From Clostridia bacterium (GTDB lineage: Bacteria > Bacillota > DAOUPZ01), in the NCBI GenBank assembly GCA_030625885.1, contig DAOUPZ010000003.1, forward strand, positions 124,001 to 188,000: a stretch of 64,000 nt of DNA, read 5' to 3'. Position numbers and translations under genes: made by a program. Shown in pieces: positions 30,316-37,756 of the stretch. The notes under the pieces were generated by a model that was not told the DNA's origin, searched no databases, and saw only the letters and a program-made list of their open reading frames with translations. Positions within the stretch are counted from its first letter, which is position 1. Every line of letters begins with the position of its first letter.

Positions 30316-30320
30316 TACTA
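30316..30320. repeat. Right target-site duplication TACTA
   Basis: Identical to 17403-17407, directly outside the right terminal repeat. Confidence 0.85.
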
Positions 30321-30383
30321 AGTGTTTATTTAATTTTAAATTCTCATATCTATATTAATATTTAATGATACCATTAGGACTAT

Positions 30384-31199
30384 TTACCTTTTATAGTTCC
30401 ATTCATCTGTTGAATATTTTGTTTTGACTAATTCTTGGGCCAGTTGGATTTCTTCAGGTGTTAATGACCCTGCTTCCAGCTCTATATTTAATGCCTTTTG
30501 AAATCCATCATAAAACGCATGACATAGCACTTCCCATGAACATTTTTTACCCGTTACATGATTAATGCTGGTTGCTTTATTTAGGAAAGAAGACTTTATT
30601 CTTTCTTTTAATTTCAAGTTATCCATTTTAATGGTATGAAAAAGCTTGTTTACATCTAAATGATTTAAAATTGAACCATGTTGTAAAATAACACCATTTT
30701 TCCTGACTTGTGCGCTGCCCACAATCTTTTTACCATCAATAACCAGCTCGTAGGTTGAAGGTGCATCGAAGCAAGCAGATGATGTCCCAGCCTTATGACT
30801 TGATTTTATCACTTTTGCCAGTTCTGCTTCGAGTCCTAAATTATGAAATCCTTCCAATAACGCTTGAGAGAGCACTTTATAAGATTCTGTTACCGTGTTA
30901 GGCATTAATGAATGATCTTCGCTAATGATCACACTATACGTAAGCTCCTCATCATGTAATACAGCACGTCCACCCGTTAATCTTCGAACAATATCAATTC
31001 CCAACGCTTCACATTGGTCTTTATCCACTTCTCTCTCTGCTCTTTGGAAATAGCCTAAAGTAACTGTTGCGGGATTCCAACCATAAAACCTTAAAGTCGG
31101 TAAGACCAATCCCTGAGCATGATATGTCATAATGGCTTCATCTATTGCCATATTCATAGCTCCATTATTAATTCCTGTATTAATAAATCTCCATTTCAT
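30384..31199 (-). CDS. lipM: LipM-type octanoyltransferase (BPL/LplA/LipB fold)
   Basis: Moves octanoyl groups from acyl carrier protein to a lipoyl-accepting protein such as GcvH, the first step of lipoate assembly. 271 residues. Fold signatures are RRLTGGRAVLHDEELTYS (about 92-109), IDGKKIVGSAQ and GVILQHGSIL. The segment SSACFDAPSTYEL places a Cys where LipM has its acyl-binding nucleophile, which separates it from ATP-using LplA ligases. It is the last gene of an operon with two radical SAM proteins (53 bp gap). The ATG follows AAAGGATGG. A lipoate ligase role remains possible but is less likely. Confidence 0.85.
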   Translation of the reverse strand: MKWRFINTGINNGAMNMAIDEAIMTYHAQGLVLPTLRFYGWNPATVTLGYFQRAEREVDKDQCEALGIDIVRRLTGGRAVLHDEELTYSVIISEDHSLMPNTVTESYKVLSQALLEGFHNLGLEAELAKVIKSSHKAGTSSACFDAPSTYELVIDGKKIVGSAQVRKNGVILQHGSILNHLDVNKLFHTIKMDNLKLKERIKSSFLNKATSINHVTGKKCSWEVLCHAFYDGFQKALNIELEAGSLTPEEIQLAQELVKTKYSTDEWNYKR

Positions 31200-31251
31200 A
31201 ACTCAAACCATCCTTTCCTACATTAATGATATAAGAGAATACATCAAACAT

Positions 31252-32211
31252 CTATAAATCAATGAGCAAAGCGGCTTCCTCAATGGCTTGATTAACTTCC
31301 TCATTATTTAGAGCTCTTGGATAGTTGTACATAACGCCGCCTGGTTTTTCATTATAATATGGCCGATTGCAACCCGGACATCCGGCGGTTTCAAAAGCAG
31401 TACCATTCTTCAAAATTTTTAAAAGTTGTTCTTTTTCAAGGGTAATCTCTATTAATCTGCCCTCATTAAATATCATATTTTCTTTTGTAGCATATTGACG
31501 TTTTAATAAATAATTAGCAATTTGTACTCTACGATATTGACCGATTTGAGGCGGATTAACGTTTTCCATCTCCGTACCTTTGATCGGTGTAAATGCAAAA
31601 AGACCAACCGTAACACCCCATTGATACATCGTATCAATTTCTTTAATAACAGCCTCTTCACTTTCTCCCATTCCGACAATAAAGTGAGTCGAAATTTTTC
31701 CCGGAAAAAGTTCGGCGCACATTTTTAATAATTTCTTTTTTTGATCATAGTTATTGCCTTTAATATCACAGTGGATTTTATCTGTAGCCGCATCCATTGC
31801 AATGCAAACTTTTTGTGCCCCCGCTTCTATCAGTGCTTTAACCTTTTCTACTGAATTTATATTTGAAGCAACACTTAAAGGCATACGCGTTTGCTTACTG
31901 ATCATCTCCAGTAACTCTTTGCTTTTTTCAAAAGCACCTTTTCCATTTGTCGCTTGAATACAAGCTCTTTTTAATTCCTCTTTATCAAAAGCTTCTTTTA
32001 AAGATTCTATGACTTTATTAATTTCATAACTTGGCCACACAATTCTTGAAAGAAGCTCTAAATCTGAATGACTCTCCCGTGCCTGAGGACAAAACTTACA
32101 ATTGTTTGCACACTTTTCTCCATGTAATAAATGGGCAGTTGTAGGCGAAACATCCATTTTAATTTTTTTTAACCCTAAAACTGAAGCTGTACCTGCAGAA
32201 ACCTTAATCAT
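31252..32211 (-). CDS. Radical SAM protein, BioB-like; probable half of a LipS1/LipS2 lipoyl synthase
   Basis: 319 residues. The [4Fe-4S]-SAM motif CANNCKFC lies near residue 34-41, followed by a TIM-barrel with IQATNGKGAF and THFIVGMGESEEA, and a C-terminal CPGCNRPYYNEKPGG motif (about 276-290) that could hold a second cluster. ATG at 32211 overlaps the upstream stop codon by four bases (ATGA); a frame from 32223 is also open. It lies between a second radical SAM gene and lipM. In the archaeal and anaerobe-type lipoate pathway two radical SAM proteins, LipS1 and LipS2, together insert the sulfurs into octanoyl groups; this gene order fits. I cannot say which of the two this is. Biotin synthase is unlikely because no bio genes are near. 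Confidence 0.75.
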   Translation of the reverse strand: MIKVSAGTASVLGLKKIKMDVSPTTAHLLHGEKCANNCKFCPQARESHSDLELLSRIVWPSYEINKVIESLKEAFDKEELKRACIQATNGKGAFEKSKELLEMISKQTRMPLSVASNINSVEKVKALIEAGAQKVCIAMDAATDKIHCDIKGNNYDQKKKLLKMCAELFPGKISTHFIVGMGESEEAVIKEIDTMYQWGVTVGLFAFTPIKGTEMENVNPPQIGQYRRVQIANYLLKRQYATKENMIFNEGRLIEITLEKEQLLKILKNGTAFETAGCPGCNRPYYNEKPGGVMYNYPRALNNEEVNQAIEEAALLIDL

Positions 32212-33098
32212 AATACACAGCATTCCCTTCCATATTTAATATCTAACCCCAGATCTTCTGCCTTCTTTATACCATATCTTGTTGGATTAACTATTTTATT
32301 AACACCACATTGTACACCATAGTAATCAATCTCTGCCCTTAATTTACCCGTCGGTCTCATACAGCCTAAATGAATCGGAATATCCGGAAATTCAATTCTA
32401 GCTTTGGCCAGGACCTCGACAACTTTTTCAAGTGCTAATGGCGTTCGATCTGCATATCGTGTTCCTGGCGTAGGAATAAAAATAATAAAAACCAGTTCAT
32501 CCAACCCTAATTCTTTTAATACCTTAAGTGCTTCGTATTCCCCCTGAATTTCTCCACCTTTTAATCCGATACAAATGTGTGGAACAACCTTAACTGCAGC
32601 TCTTAAGCTTTTATACGTCTCAATATAATCTGAAGCAGTTCGTTTTAATCCATAAACTTCTTTAATGGTTTCATCATCTACTACAAAATCAAATGAAACG
32701 CAATCCACTAAGCTAACTATTTTAGCAATCTGTTCTTGAGCAATCAACCCTACATGCATATTAATTTTTTTTGATCTTTGTCTTGCTTCTTTAATAAATT
32801 CCATTCCTTCATTAAATTGAACAGCGCCAAATTGATCACATCCCCCGCTGACCAACCAACTTGTATGATGATCTAAAGATAATTTTTTTCGCGCTTCATC
32901 TATGGTGTTCATTTCCTTTAGGTAGTATCCCCCACAATGTGCACAATCTAAAGAACAGTATGACCCCGTTAAACTAACTGTCATGGTATCTTGAGGGATA
33001 TCAAATTCAATTAAAGGTGAAAAATTTTTCTCTCTAATTTCCCAAGCTTGTTTCATTAATTGAGTTAAATCTGAATTTAGTTTTTGAATTTTTATCAT
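32208..33098 (-). CDS. Radical SAM protein; probable second half of a LipS1/LipS2 lipoyl synthase
   Basis: 296 residues. The cluster motif CSLDCAHC is near residue 48-55, followed by GGYYL. A GGCDQFGAVQF segment and HICIGLKGGEIQGE resemble the SAM- and ribose-contacting strands of BioB/HydE-type proteins. Its C-terminus has paired cysteines (GRECCVL) that could bind metal. First gene of the lipoate operon; the ATG follows AAAGGAGTGAAGTT and a good promoter lies 150 bp upstream. The stop codon overlaps the next start. The family call is firm, the LipS role is inferred from the neighbouring LipM. Confidence 0.75.
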   Translation of the reverse strand: MIKIQKLNSDLTQLMKQAWEIREKNFSPLIEFDIPQDTMTVSLTGSYCSLDCAHCGGYYLKEMNTIDEARKKLSLDHHTSWLVSGGCDQFGAVQFNEGMEFIKEARQRSKKINMHVGLIAQEQIAKIVSLVDCVSFDFVVDDETIKEVYGLKRTASDYIETYKSLRAAVKVVPHICIGLKGGEIQGEYEALKVLKELGLDELVFIIFIPTPGTRYADRTPLALEKVVEVLAKARIEFPDIPIHLGCMRPTGKLRAEIDYYGVQCGVNKIVNPTRYGIKKAEDLGLDIKYGRECCVL

Positions 33099-33244
33099 AA
33101 CTTCACTCCTTTACTGTGATTTCTAACTTTATAACAATAATCATTTAGAAAGAATATATAATATGATCTGTTTAAACTGTAATTTTTGCTCAATAAAATT
33201 TTATAGCATCACAAATGCGTTAATATTATAAACCTGTTTATAAT

Positions 33245-33274
33245 ATTATAGTAACATAACTTAGGTTATGTCAA
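33245..33274 (-). promoter_or_regulatory. Sigma-A promoter of the lipoate operon with a palindrome in its spacer
   Basis: On the minus strand TTGACA (33274-33269), an 18-bp spacer and TATAAT (33250-33245). The inverted repeat ACATAACTTAGGTTATGT (plus strand, 33254-33271) covers nearly the whole spacer, the usual place for a repressor site. Transcription would start near 33238, leaving a 140-base leader. Confidence 0.7.
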
Positions 33275-33321
33275 TTACATTTCTTTTTATATGAACTTAC
33301 ATTGCAGGTTTTGCAGGAAAA

Positions 33322-33383
33322 GCGAAGGAAAGATGGGGACATTCCACGAGGTACGGAGTGGTGTGTCCCCATCTTTCCTTCGC
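33322..33383 (+). repeat. Dispersed hairpin element, copy E
   Basis: The core (33334-33371) is flanked by perfectly paired arms GCGAAGGAAAGA and TCTTTCCTTCGC. The long left flank (TTACATTGCAGG) and right flank (ending TTTATATAG) match copy D. Confidence 0.85.
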
Positions 33384-33528
33384 AATTTTAAATGTATAAA
33401 CTTTAATACAATTTATATAGTTATAATATAATCAAATCATTATTCTGTATACAAAGTGACCTCACCAAAGTCAAAAATCTATATCTTCTCAATATCAACC
33501 TTGCTTTCACTTTATAATCTGTAAGAAA

Positions 33529-33580
33529 ATGCAATATTAAGGTTACACCCATTGTACCGCATGAAATGTCCCAATATCAC
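33529..33580 (-). repeat. Decayed hairpin element, copy G
   Basis: Read on the opposite strand it aligns with copy C: AATGCAATATT, then a diverged core ending GAAATGTCCC, then AATAT. Several core bases have changed and the stem is lost. The remaining bases of 33099-33764 hold no gene. Confidence 0.55.
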
Positions 33581-33632
33581 ATAAATTGAAAACCTGATAG
33601 GTCGAATTCTTAAATCACTGATCACTATTAAA

Positions 33633-33664
33633 TAAAAAAAAAGCCAGGTGTTTAACCTAGCTTA
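33633..33664 (-). terminator. Terminator of the racemase-family gene
   Basis: Stem AAGCTAGGTT/AAGCCAGGT (one G-U pair) followed on the minus strand by at least nine T residues, 100 bp after the stop at 33765. Confidence 0.8.
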
Positions 33665-33764
33665 AATTATTGTTTATTATTGAATTGTGACTTAAAGAGA
33701 AGAATGCCATGATTTATAAATATTTATATATTAAATGTAAATGAATACTTAAAATTGACAAAAA

Positions 33765-34508
33765 CTACATAATTCCTTGAAAATTCTTTTTTACAACCGC
33801 ACTGCACATATAATTGATCATGGTATAAAAGTCAAATACCGGAAGACCAAAGTTATCATATACTGCTTTTCCATAAGGTGGCATCACGCTGCATTCTAGG
33901 AGAACAGCACCAATATTAGGCTCTTGTTCTAAGCATTCACCCACAGCTTCTACCATCTCTTCCTCAATTTTACAAGCATCCAATACGCCGTTTTCCACGA
34001 CAATGGCATCATTAAAATGAGGCTTTTCCTGTAATCCTTTTATAATGACTTGATCTAATGATTTCATTTTTAAATCTTTCAGTAATACTTTATCCAATGT
34101 GTCACCATTTGCTGATAAAATAGCAACTTTTTTGCTGTTTGGAATAATACTGAAAATAAAGGGTAACTGCAAGAGACTAGATAAGAATACGGGTGTCTTC
34201 AAATTTTCTTTTAAATAGTTTTGAAAAACCATCATAAAGCCGCAGTCTGAAGTAATAGCTCTTACCCCTTGTTTTTCAAGATTTCTCGCTGCATTTAGTA
34301 CGATATCTAATGCTTCTTTATCTTCATGCAAACGGTCACTTAACATTCTTTCAACTGTGATTCCTTGGACAATTTCATATCTAACTGGAAAATCATAGGT
34401 TGATGCATTACCTACATCGCCGGGAATAAAAGGGGTATAAGAATCCAGCATCAGGATCCCAATCGGCTCACCAAAACACACTCTCCCCTTTTCAACTGTA
34501 TAAATCAT
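33765..34508 (-). CDS. Aspartate/glutamate racemase-family protein
   Basis: 247 residues with the two cysteine motifs of cofactor-independent racemases: TSDCGFMMVF (about 93-102) and LLECSVMPPYG (about 210-220). These Cys residues act as the acid/base pair in Asp, Glu and hydantoin racemases, but the substrate here cannot be told. The frame opens at 34535, but GAGAGGTG lies 6 bp before ATG 34508, which is preferred. It lies next to, but 320 bp downstream of, the double-cubane-cluster genes, and the spacer holds repeats, so it may be a separate transcript. Confidence 0.75.
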   Translation of the reverse strand: MIYTVEKGRVCFGEPIGILMLDSYTPFIPGDVGNASTYDFPVRYEIVQGITVERMLSDRLHEDKEALDIVLNAARNLEKQGVRAITSDCGFMMVFQNYLKENLKTPVFLSSLLQLPFIFSIIPNSKKVAILSANGDTLDKVLLKDLKMKSLDQVIIKGLQEKPHFNDAIVVENGVLDACKIEEEMVEAVGECLEQEPNIGAVLLECSVMPPYGKAVYDNFGLPVFDFYTMINYMCSAVVKKNFQGIM

Positions 34509-34660
34509 TATAAACACCTCTCTCAAAATTAACATGTTAACATCGATTGTCTTCCAATTTTGTCGACACTTTTCTCATAAAAGACACAGTTCCATATTAT
34601 CATAATGTTGAAAGGTTTACAATAATGATGTTTTTATGAAATTATACATTTAAGCTATAT

Positions 34661-34828
34661 AGAATGCATTAAATATTTTTCATTAATTTTAGTATTAGGG
34701 GAAAGTTGGTTAGTTGGTTAGTTGGTTAGTTGGAAGTAAAAGATTAAGGAATTAAAATATAGAATGTTTCACTGTGGAATACCCTCAATATTGCTTTTTC
34801 TGCAAACTTGATAATGTAAGTTCTATAT
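34661..34828 (-). repeat. Repeat cluster: family-2 repeat with 8-bp units, plus half a hairpin element
   Basis: 34661-34766 is the reverse complement of the repeat at 35737-35886 and 45094-45256; its core holds about four TTAGTTGG units (34705-34733). 34775-34828 matches the flank of the dispersed hairpin (TGTGGAAT, then CAATATTGC, then AATGTAAGTTC) with a decayed core. This fills the gap between the racemase gene and the activator gene. Confidence 0.65.
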
Positions 34829-34829
34829 T

Positions 34830-35612
34830 TCACTCGATATATCCTAAATTTATTTTATTCCAACCTATTATAGCCGCACCCAGTGCTCCAGCAATTTGAG
34901 AGTCGGGATGTGAATATAGATTTAAACCAGTCTTTTCTTCAATGAGCGTGACTAAATTTTTACTTTTGGAAACTCCTCCGGTAAAACCAATTTCTGAATG
35001 GATGCCGACCCTTTTGAGCATAGAAACTGCTCTATTGGCTATAGAGTCTAAGATGCCAAGCGCTAGAGACTCTTTTTCTACACCATTAGCCAGGAGACTG
35101 ATAATTTCTGATTCTGCAAAAACCGTACACATACTAGATATTTTTTGTGGCTTTACAGTACTATTTATTGCACTAAAATCTTCCACATCCATTTCTAAAA
35201 GGGTCGCCATAACTTGAAGAAACCTTCCGGTTCCTGCTGCACATTTATCATTCATTAAAAAATCCGATACATTTCCAGCTTCATCTAACGCAATGACTTT
35301 ACTATCTTGTCCCCCAATATCGAGAACCGTTCGAATGTTTTCGTTTAAAAAGAAGGCCCCTTTCGCATGACAGGTAATCTCTGTCACTGCTTTATCGGCA
35401 AAATCTAAAGATGACCGCCCATACCCTGTCGTAATAATTTTTTTAACTTGCTCTTTTTTAATATTATTCCTTTTTAATAGCGCATTAAAAACTTCTGTTC
35501 CAGCATTTTTAGGACTCCATCCCGTTGGAATGACTATTTTATCGATCATTTCACCATTATAAATAACGGCTTTTGTTCCTACTGAGCCCATATCAATTCC
35601 AATCGAAAACAA
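34830..35612 (-). CDS. ATPase activator (BadF/BadG/HgdC family) of the double-cubane reductase
   Basis: Homodimeric [4Fe-4S] ATPase that sends low-potential electrons to a partner reductase while hydrolysing ATP. 260 residues, the usual HgdC length. ASKHA-fold motifs: GIDMGSVGTKAVI (phosphate 1), VLDIGGQDSKVIAL (phosphate 2), adenosine motif FTGGVSKSKNL. Cluster cysteines lie in MNDKCAAGTGRFLQ and SSMCTVFAESE. The frame is open to 35753 but runs through a repeat; GAGGGAG eight bases before TTG at 35612 and the FSIGIDMGS start of homologues set the real start. It is separated from its partner genes by 274 bp of repeats. Confidence 0.88.
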   Translation of the reverse strand: MFSIGIDMGSVGTKAVIYNGEMIDKIVIPTGWSPKNAGTEVFNALLKRNNIKKEQVKKIITTGYGRSSLDFADKAVTEITCHAKGAFFLNENIRTVLDIGGQDSKVIALDEAGNVSDFLMNDKCAAGTGRFLQVMATLLEMDVEDFSAINSTVKPQKISSMCTVFAESEIISLLANGVEKESLALGILDSIANRAVSMLKRVGIHSEIGFTGGVSKSKNLVTLIEEKTGLNLYSHPDSQIAGALGAAIIGWNKINLGYIE

Positions 35613-35658
35613 TTGACTCACTCCCTCAATAACTGTAGTAATATATACTCTTGCAACA

Positions 35659-35695
35659 TGGGGACACACCACTCGTACCTTGTGGAATGTCCCCA
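35659..35695 (-). repeat. Dispersed hairpin element, copy F
   Basis: Core in the opposite orientation to copies A-E (TGGGGACACACCACTCG from 35659). The flank (CTTCG, then TTTCCTGCAAACC, then AATAAAAATTATTTATATAG) continues into the family-2 repeat. Confidence 0.8.
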
Positions 35696-35736
35696 ATCTT
35701 GCCTTCGTTTTTCCTGCAAACCCGCAATAAAAATTA

Positions 35737-35886
35737 TTTATATAGATTTCCAAGCTGATAACTTAAACTATAGATTCCTTAATCTTTTATTTCCAACTAA
35801 CCAACTGCCCTCTGATATTAAACTCTATAAAAAATATTTAATGTGTTCACTATAATAACTTTATCCTTGACATTGGATATGTATAG
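35737..35886 (+). repeat. Family-2 interspersed repeat, copy 2
   Basis: About 150 bp from ATAGATTTCCAAGC to GACATTGGATATG, with two AACCAACT-type units (35793-35806). It matches 45094-45256 over its whole length and 34661-34766 in reverse. Confidence 0.75.
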
Positions 35887-36147
35887 CTAATCGCTAAACC
35901 ATTTTCTTTTTTTGACTTCAATGGTATGCATACCTAATGTCTCAATATTTTTGTTTTCTTTTAGAATGTTCTCTACATTTTCTTTGCAACATGGATCGAT
36001 CATAATGGAAATACCACAACTTGTACTGAGCTGTCTTGGTGTTGGTACAATTGTATAGTTTATTTGATGTTCTTTTAATTGTTTTTCCAATGATAATCCA
36101 TGTGCATGTGAAGGAAATAATATATATGTTTTTTGCTTATCATTCAT
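35887..36147 (-). CDS. DUF3343 (putative Se/S carrier-like) protein
   Basis: Small 86-residue cytosolic protein. The motif PTPRQLSTSCGISIMID (about 36-52) is the DUF3343 hallmark, and a DPCC segment follows, so three cysteines could carry sulfur, selenium or a metal. In anaerobes such proteins often sit beside HgdB-like reductases, as here: 30 bp after the reductase gene and before the activator. The exact role is not established. Confidence 0.8.
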   Translation of the reverse strand: MNDKQKTYILFPSHAHGLSLEKQLKEHQINYTIVPTPRQLSTSCGISIMIDPCCKENVENILKENKNIETLGMHTIEVKKRKWFSD

Positions 36148-36177
36148 TTTATCGCCTTTTTCTGAGCAGATTTCATA

Positions 36178-37461
36178 TTACTTTTCAGGTGCATCTAACA
36201 TTTCAAAAAACGCTTCCAACCTTGTCTTGATTTGTCCCGCATCTTGCAAACTGTAGTCTGTCTCAATCATAATGACTGGAATACCTTCTTTTTCAAGTGC
36301 TTCCTTAACTTTTTTGTATTCTATGGCATAGGTACTGCAGAATGGTAAGGAATAATAAATGACCCCATCCGCTTTATATTCTTTATATAATCGGATAATA
36401 TCATCAATTCTGCCATCATTAGGGGTAAAACAAGCGCAATTAATATTTAAATATCTGTCTGTTAATGATCTCAACTGATCTTCCATGGTTTCATTATCTT
36501 CATTGACAAGATCCTGGAAGTATTTCACGCCGGTACAAGTTTCTTCGCAAACCACTGCGCCGCCGCTTGTTTCTATCAAATGATGCATTTTCCAGTTTGG
36601 TATGGCCATTGGCGTACCTGTTACCAAAATTCGCGGTGTACCTTCCGCAAATACACTGACGCCTTCTGCTGCTCTTTTTTCCAGTTCATCACAAAGCGCA
36701 TGAACTTTTTCAGTAAACCGTTCCGGATCGTCATAGAATGCAATCTGTGTAATTAATAATGCATCCTTTCCACTGATAGGAAGATTTTCCTCTTTTCTGA
36801 GGTTATATAGTCTTTGTAAGGCTCGTCGCTTATCGTTAATCAGTTTAATAGATTTTTCCAGGTTTTCTTTTGTAACTTCTGTTCCTGTTAGTTCTTCGAT
36901 CTTGTCTTTATAGATCTTTATCTCATCCATCCAATGCAATTTACCTTTTTCTCGTTTCATTTGTGGCAAATCCATTACATGAACAGGGGTATACTCTCCA
37001 AGTATTTCCCAGGCTTTTTTCTTGCCGTCACAAGTTGTTTCTCCAACTAGTAAATCAGCTGAAGAGAAGTAAGGACAAGTATTTCCCAGTTTTGCCCCAA
37101 TAGATGCCTTGATCAGAGGACAGGTATTTCGAGGCAATACCTTTTCCCCGTCAGGAATCCAGAAATCAGAACCGCCGCATAAACCGATGCCGATGCCGCC
37201 GCCTGCAAACGTTATTTCATCTGGTACATATACACAGAAAGTTCCAACTACCTTTGCGCCTTTTTCTTTATGATCAGCTAATTCCTGAATCCGATAGCCA
37301 TGAATTTCTGATACAACAAAGTTAAAATAGTTCATGTTTTCCGGTCGATCATTCTGACTTAAATAAATTTCCTCAAAAAACTCAGGTAATACTGCACATA
37401 ATTCATCATGTTTTTTTAAATCCACACCCAAACTTTCCCATAGTTCTCTATAATTAGCCAT
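36178..37461 (-). CDS. Double-cubane-cluster reductase (HgdB/2-hydroxyacyl-CoA dehydratase family)
   Basis: 427 residues. Related to 2-hydroxyglutaryl-CoA dehydratase subunits, and closest in layout to YjiM and the double-cubane cluster protein of Carboxydothermus, which holds an [8Fe-9S] cluster and reduces small molecules. Candidate cluster cysteines lie in GTFCVYVPDE, IGLCGG, NTCPLIKAS, NTCPYFSSAD, GETTCDGKKK, CEETCTG and PFCSTYA. The frame opens at 37506 but AGGAGG six bases before ATG 37461 (MANYRELWESLG) decides the start. The physiological substrate is unknown. With DUF3343 and the activator it forms a complete system. Confidence 0.85.
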   Translation of the reverse strand: MANYRELWESLGVDLKKHDELCAVLPEFFEEIYLSQNDRPENMNYFNFVVSEIHGYRIQELADHKEKGAKVVGTFCVYVPDEITFAGGGIGIGLCGGSDFWIPDGEKVLPRNTCPLIKASIGAKLGNTCPYFSSADLLVGETTCDGKKKAWEILGEYTPVHVMDLPQMKREKGKLHWMDEIKIYKDKIEELTGTEVTKENLEKSIKLINDKRRALQRLYNLRKEENLPISGKDALLITQIAFYDDPERFTEKVHALCDELEKRAAEGVSVFAEGTPRILVTGTPMAIPNWKMHHLIETSGGAVVCEETCTGVKYFQDLVNEDNETMEDQLRSLTDRYLNINCACFTPNDGRIDDIIRLYKEYKADGVIYYSLPFCSTYAIEYKKVKEALEKEGIPVIMIETDYSLQDAGQIKTRLEAFFEMLDAPEK

Positions 37462-37658
37462 TTTAGTTCCTCCTAATAATCGTATTAATATGCTATATTT
37501 TATCATGAGTTTTTATTAAATTATACACATATAAAATATTACAATGACTTGAAAAAGAACTATAGAAATTACTTATATTAAGTTTATTTCTTTAATTCTA
37601 TAATCCGGTATAAATTTTCCTAGATCTATTTAATGTAAATTAATCTTAGATTTTAACT

Positions 37659-37704
37659 CAAAAGAAAACACCTAATATATTTCTATATCAGATGTTTTCT
37701 TTTG
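37659..37704. terminator. Terminator of the metallophosphoesterase gene
   Basis: Stem CAAAAGAAAACACCT pairing with AGATGTTTTCTTTTG around an AT loop, 50 bp after the stop at 37757. The A/T-rich arms would work in both directions. The remaining 37462-37756 is AT-rich and empty. Confidence 0.75.
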
Positions 37705-37756
37705 TTATACATTATCTTTAAGCTTGATGCAAATTAAGCAATGCCCATAGCTATTT

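Noticed and set aside
30384-31199. Lipoate-protein ligase LplA
   Set aside because: The SSACFDAPSTYEL segment has the LipM-type cysteine, and the operon context is de novo lipoate synthesis.
31252-32211. Biotin synthase BioB
   Set aside because: Radical SAM motif and barrel are similar, but there are no biotin genes nearby, a second radical SAM gene overlaps it and an octanoyltransferase follows.
33099-33244. Glycine riboswitch in the lipoate leader
   Set aside because: The leader is very AT-rich with no conserved aptamer pattern that I can recognise.
34830-35753. Activator gene starting at the ATG at 35753
   Set aside because: The added 47 residues are translated repeat sequence (hairpin copy F); a ribosome site and family alignment support TTG at 35612.
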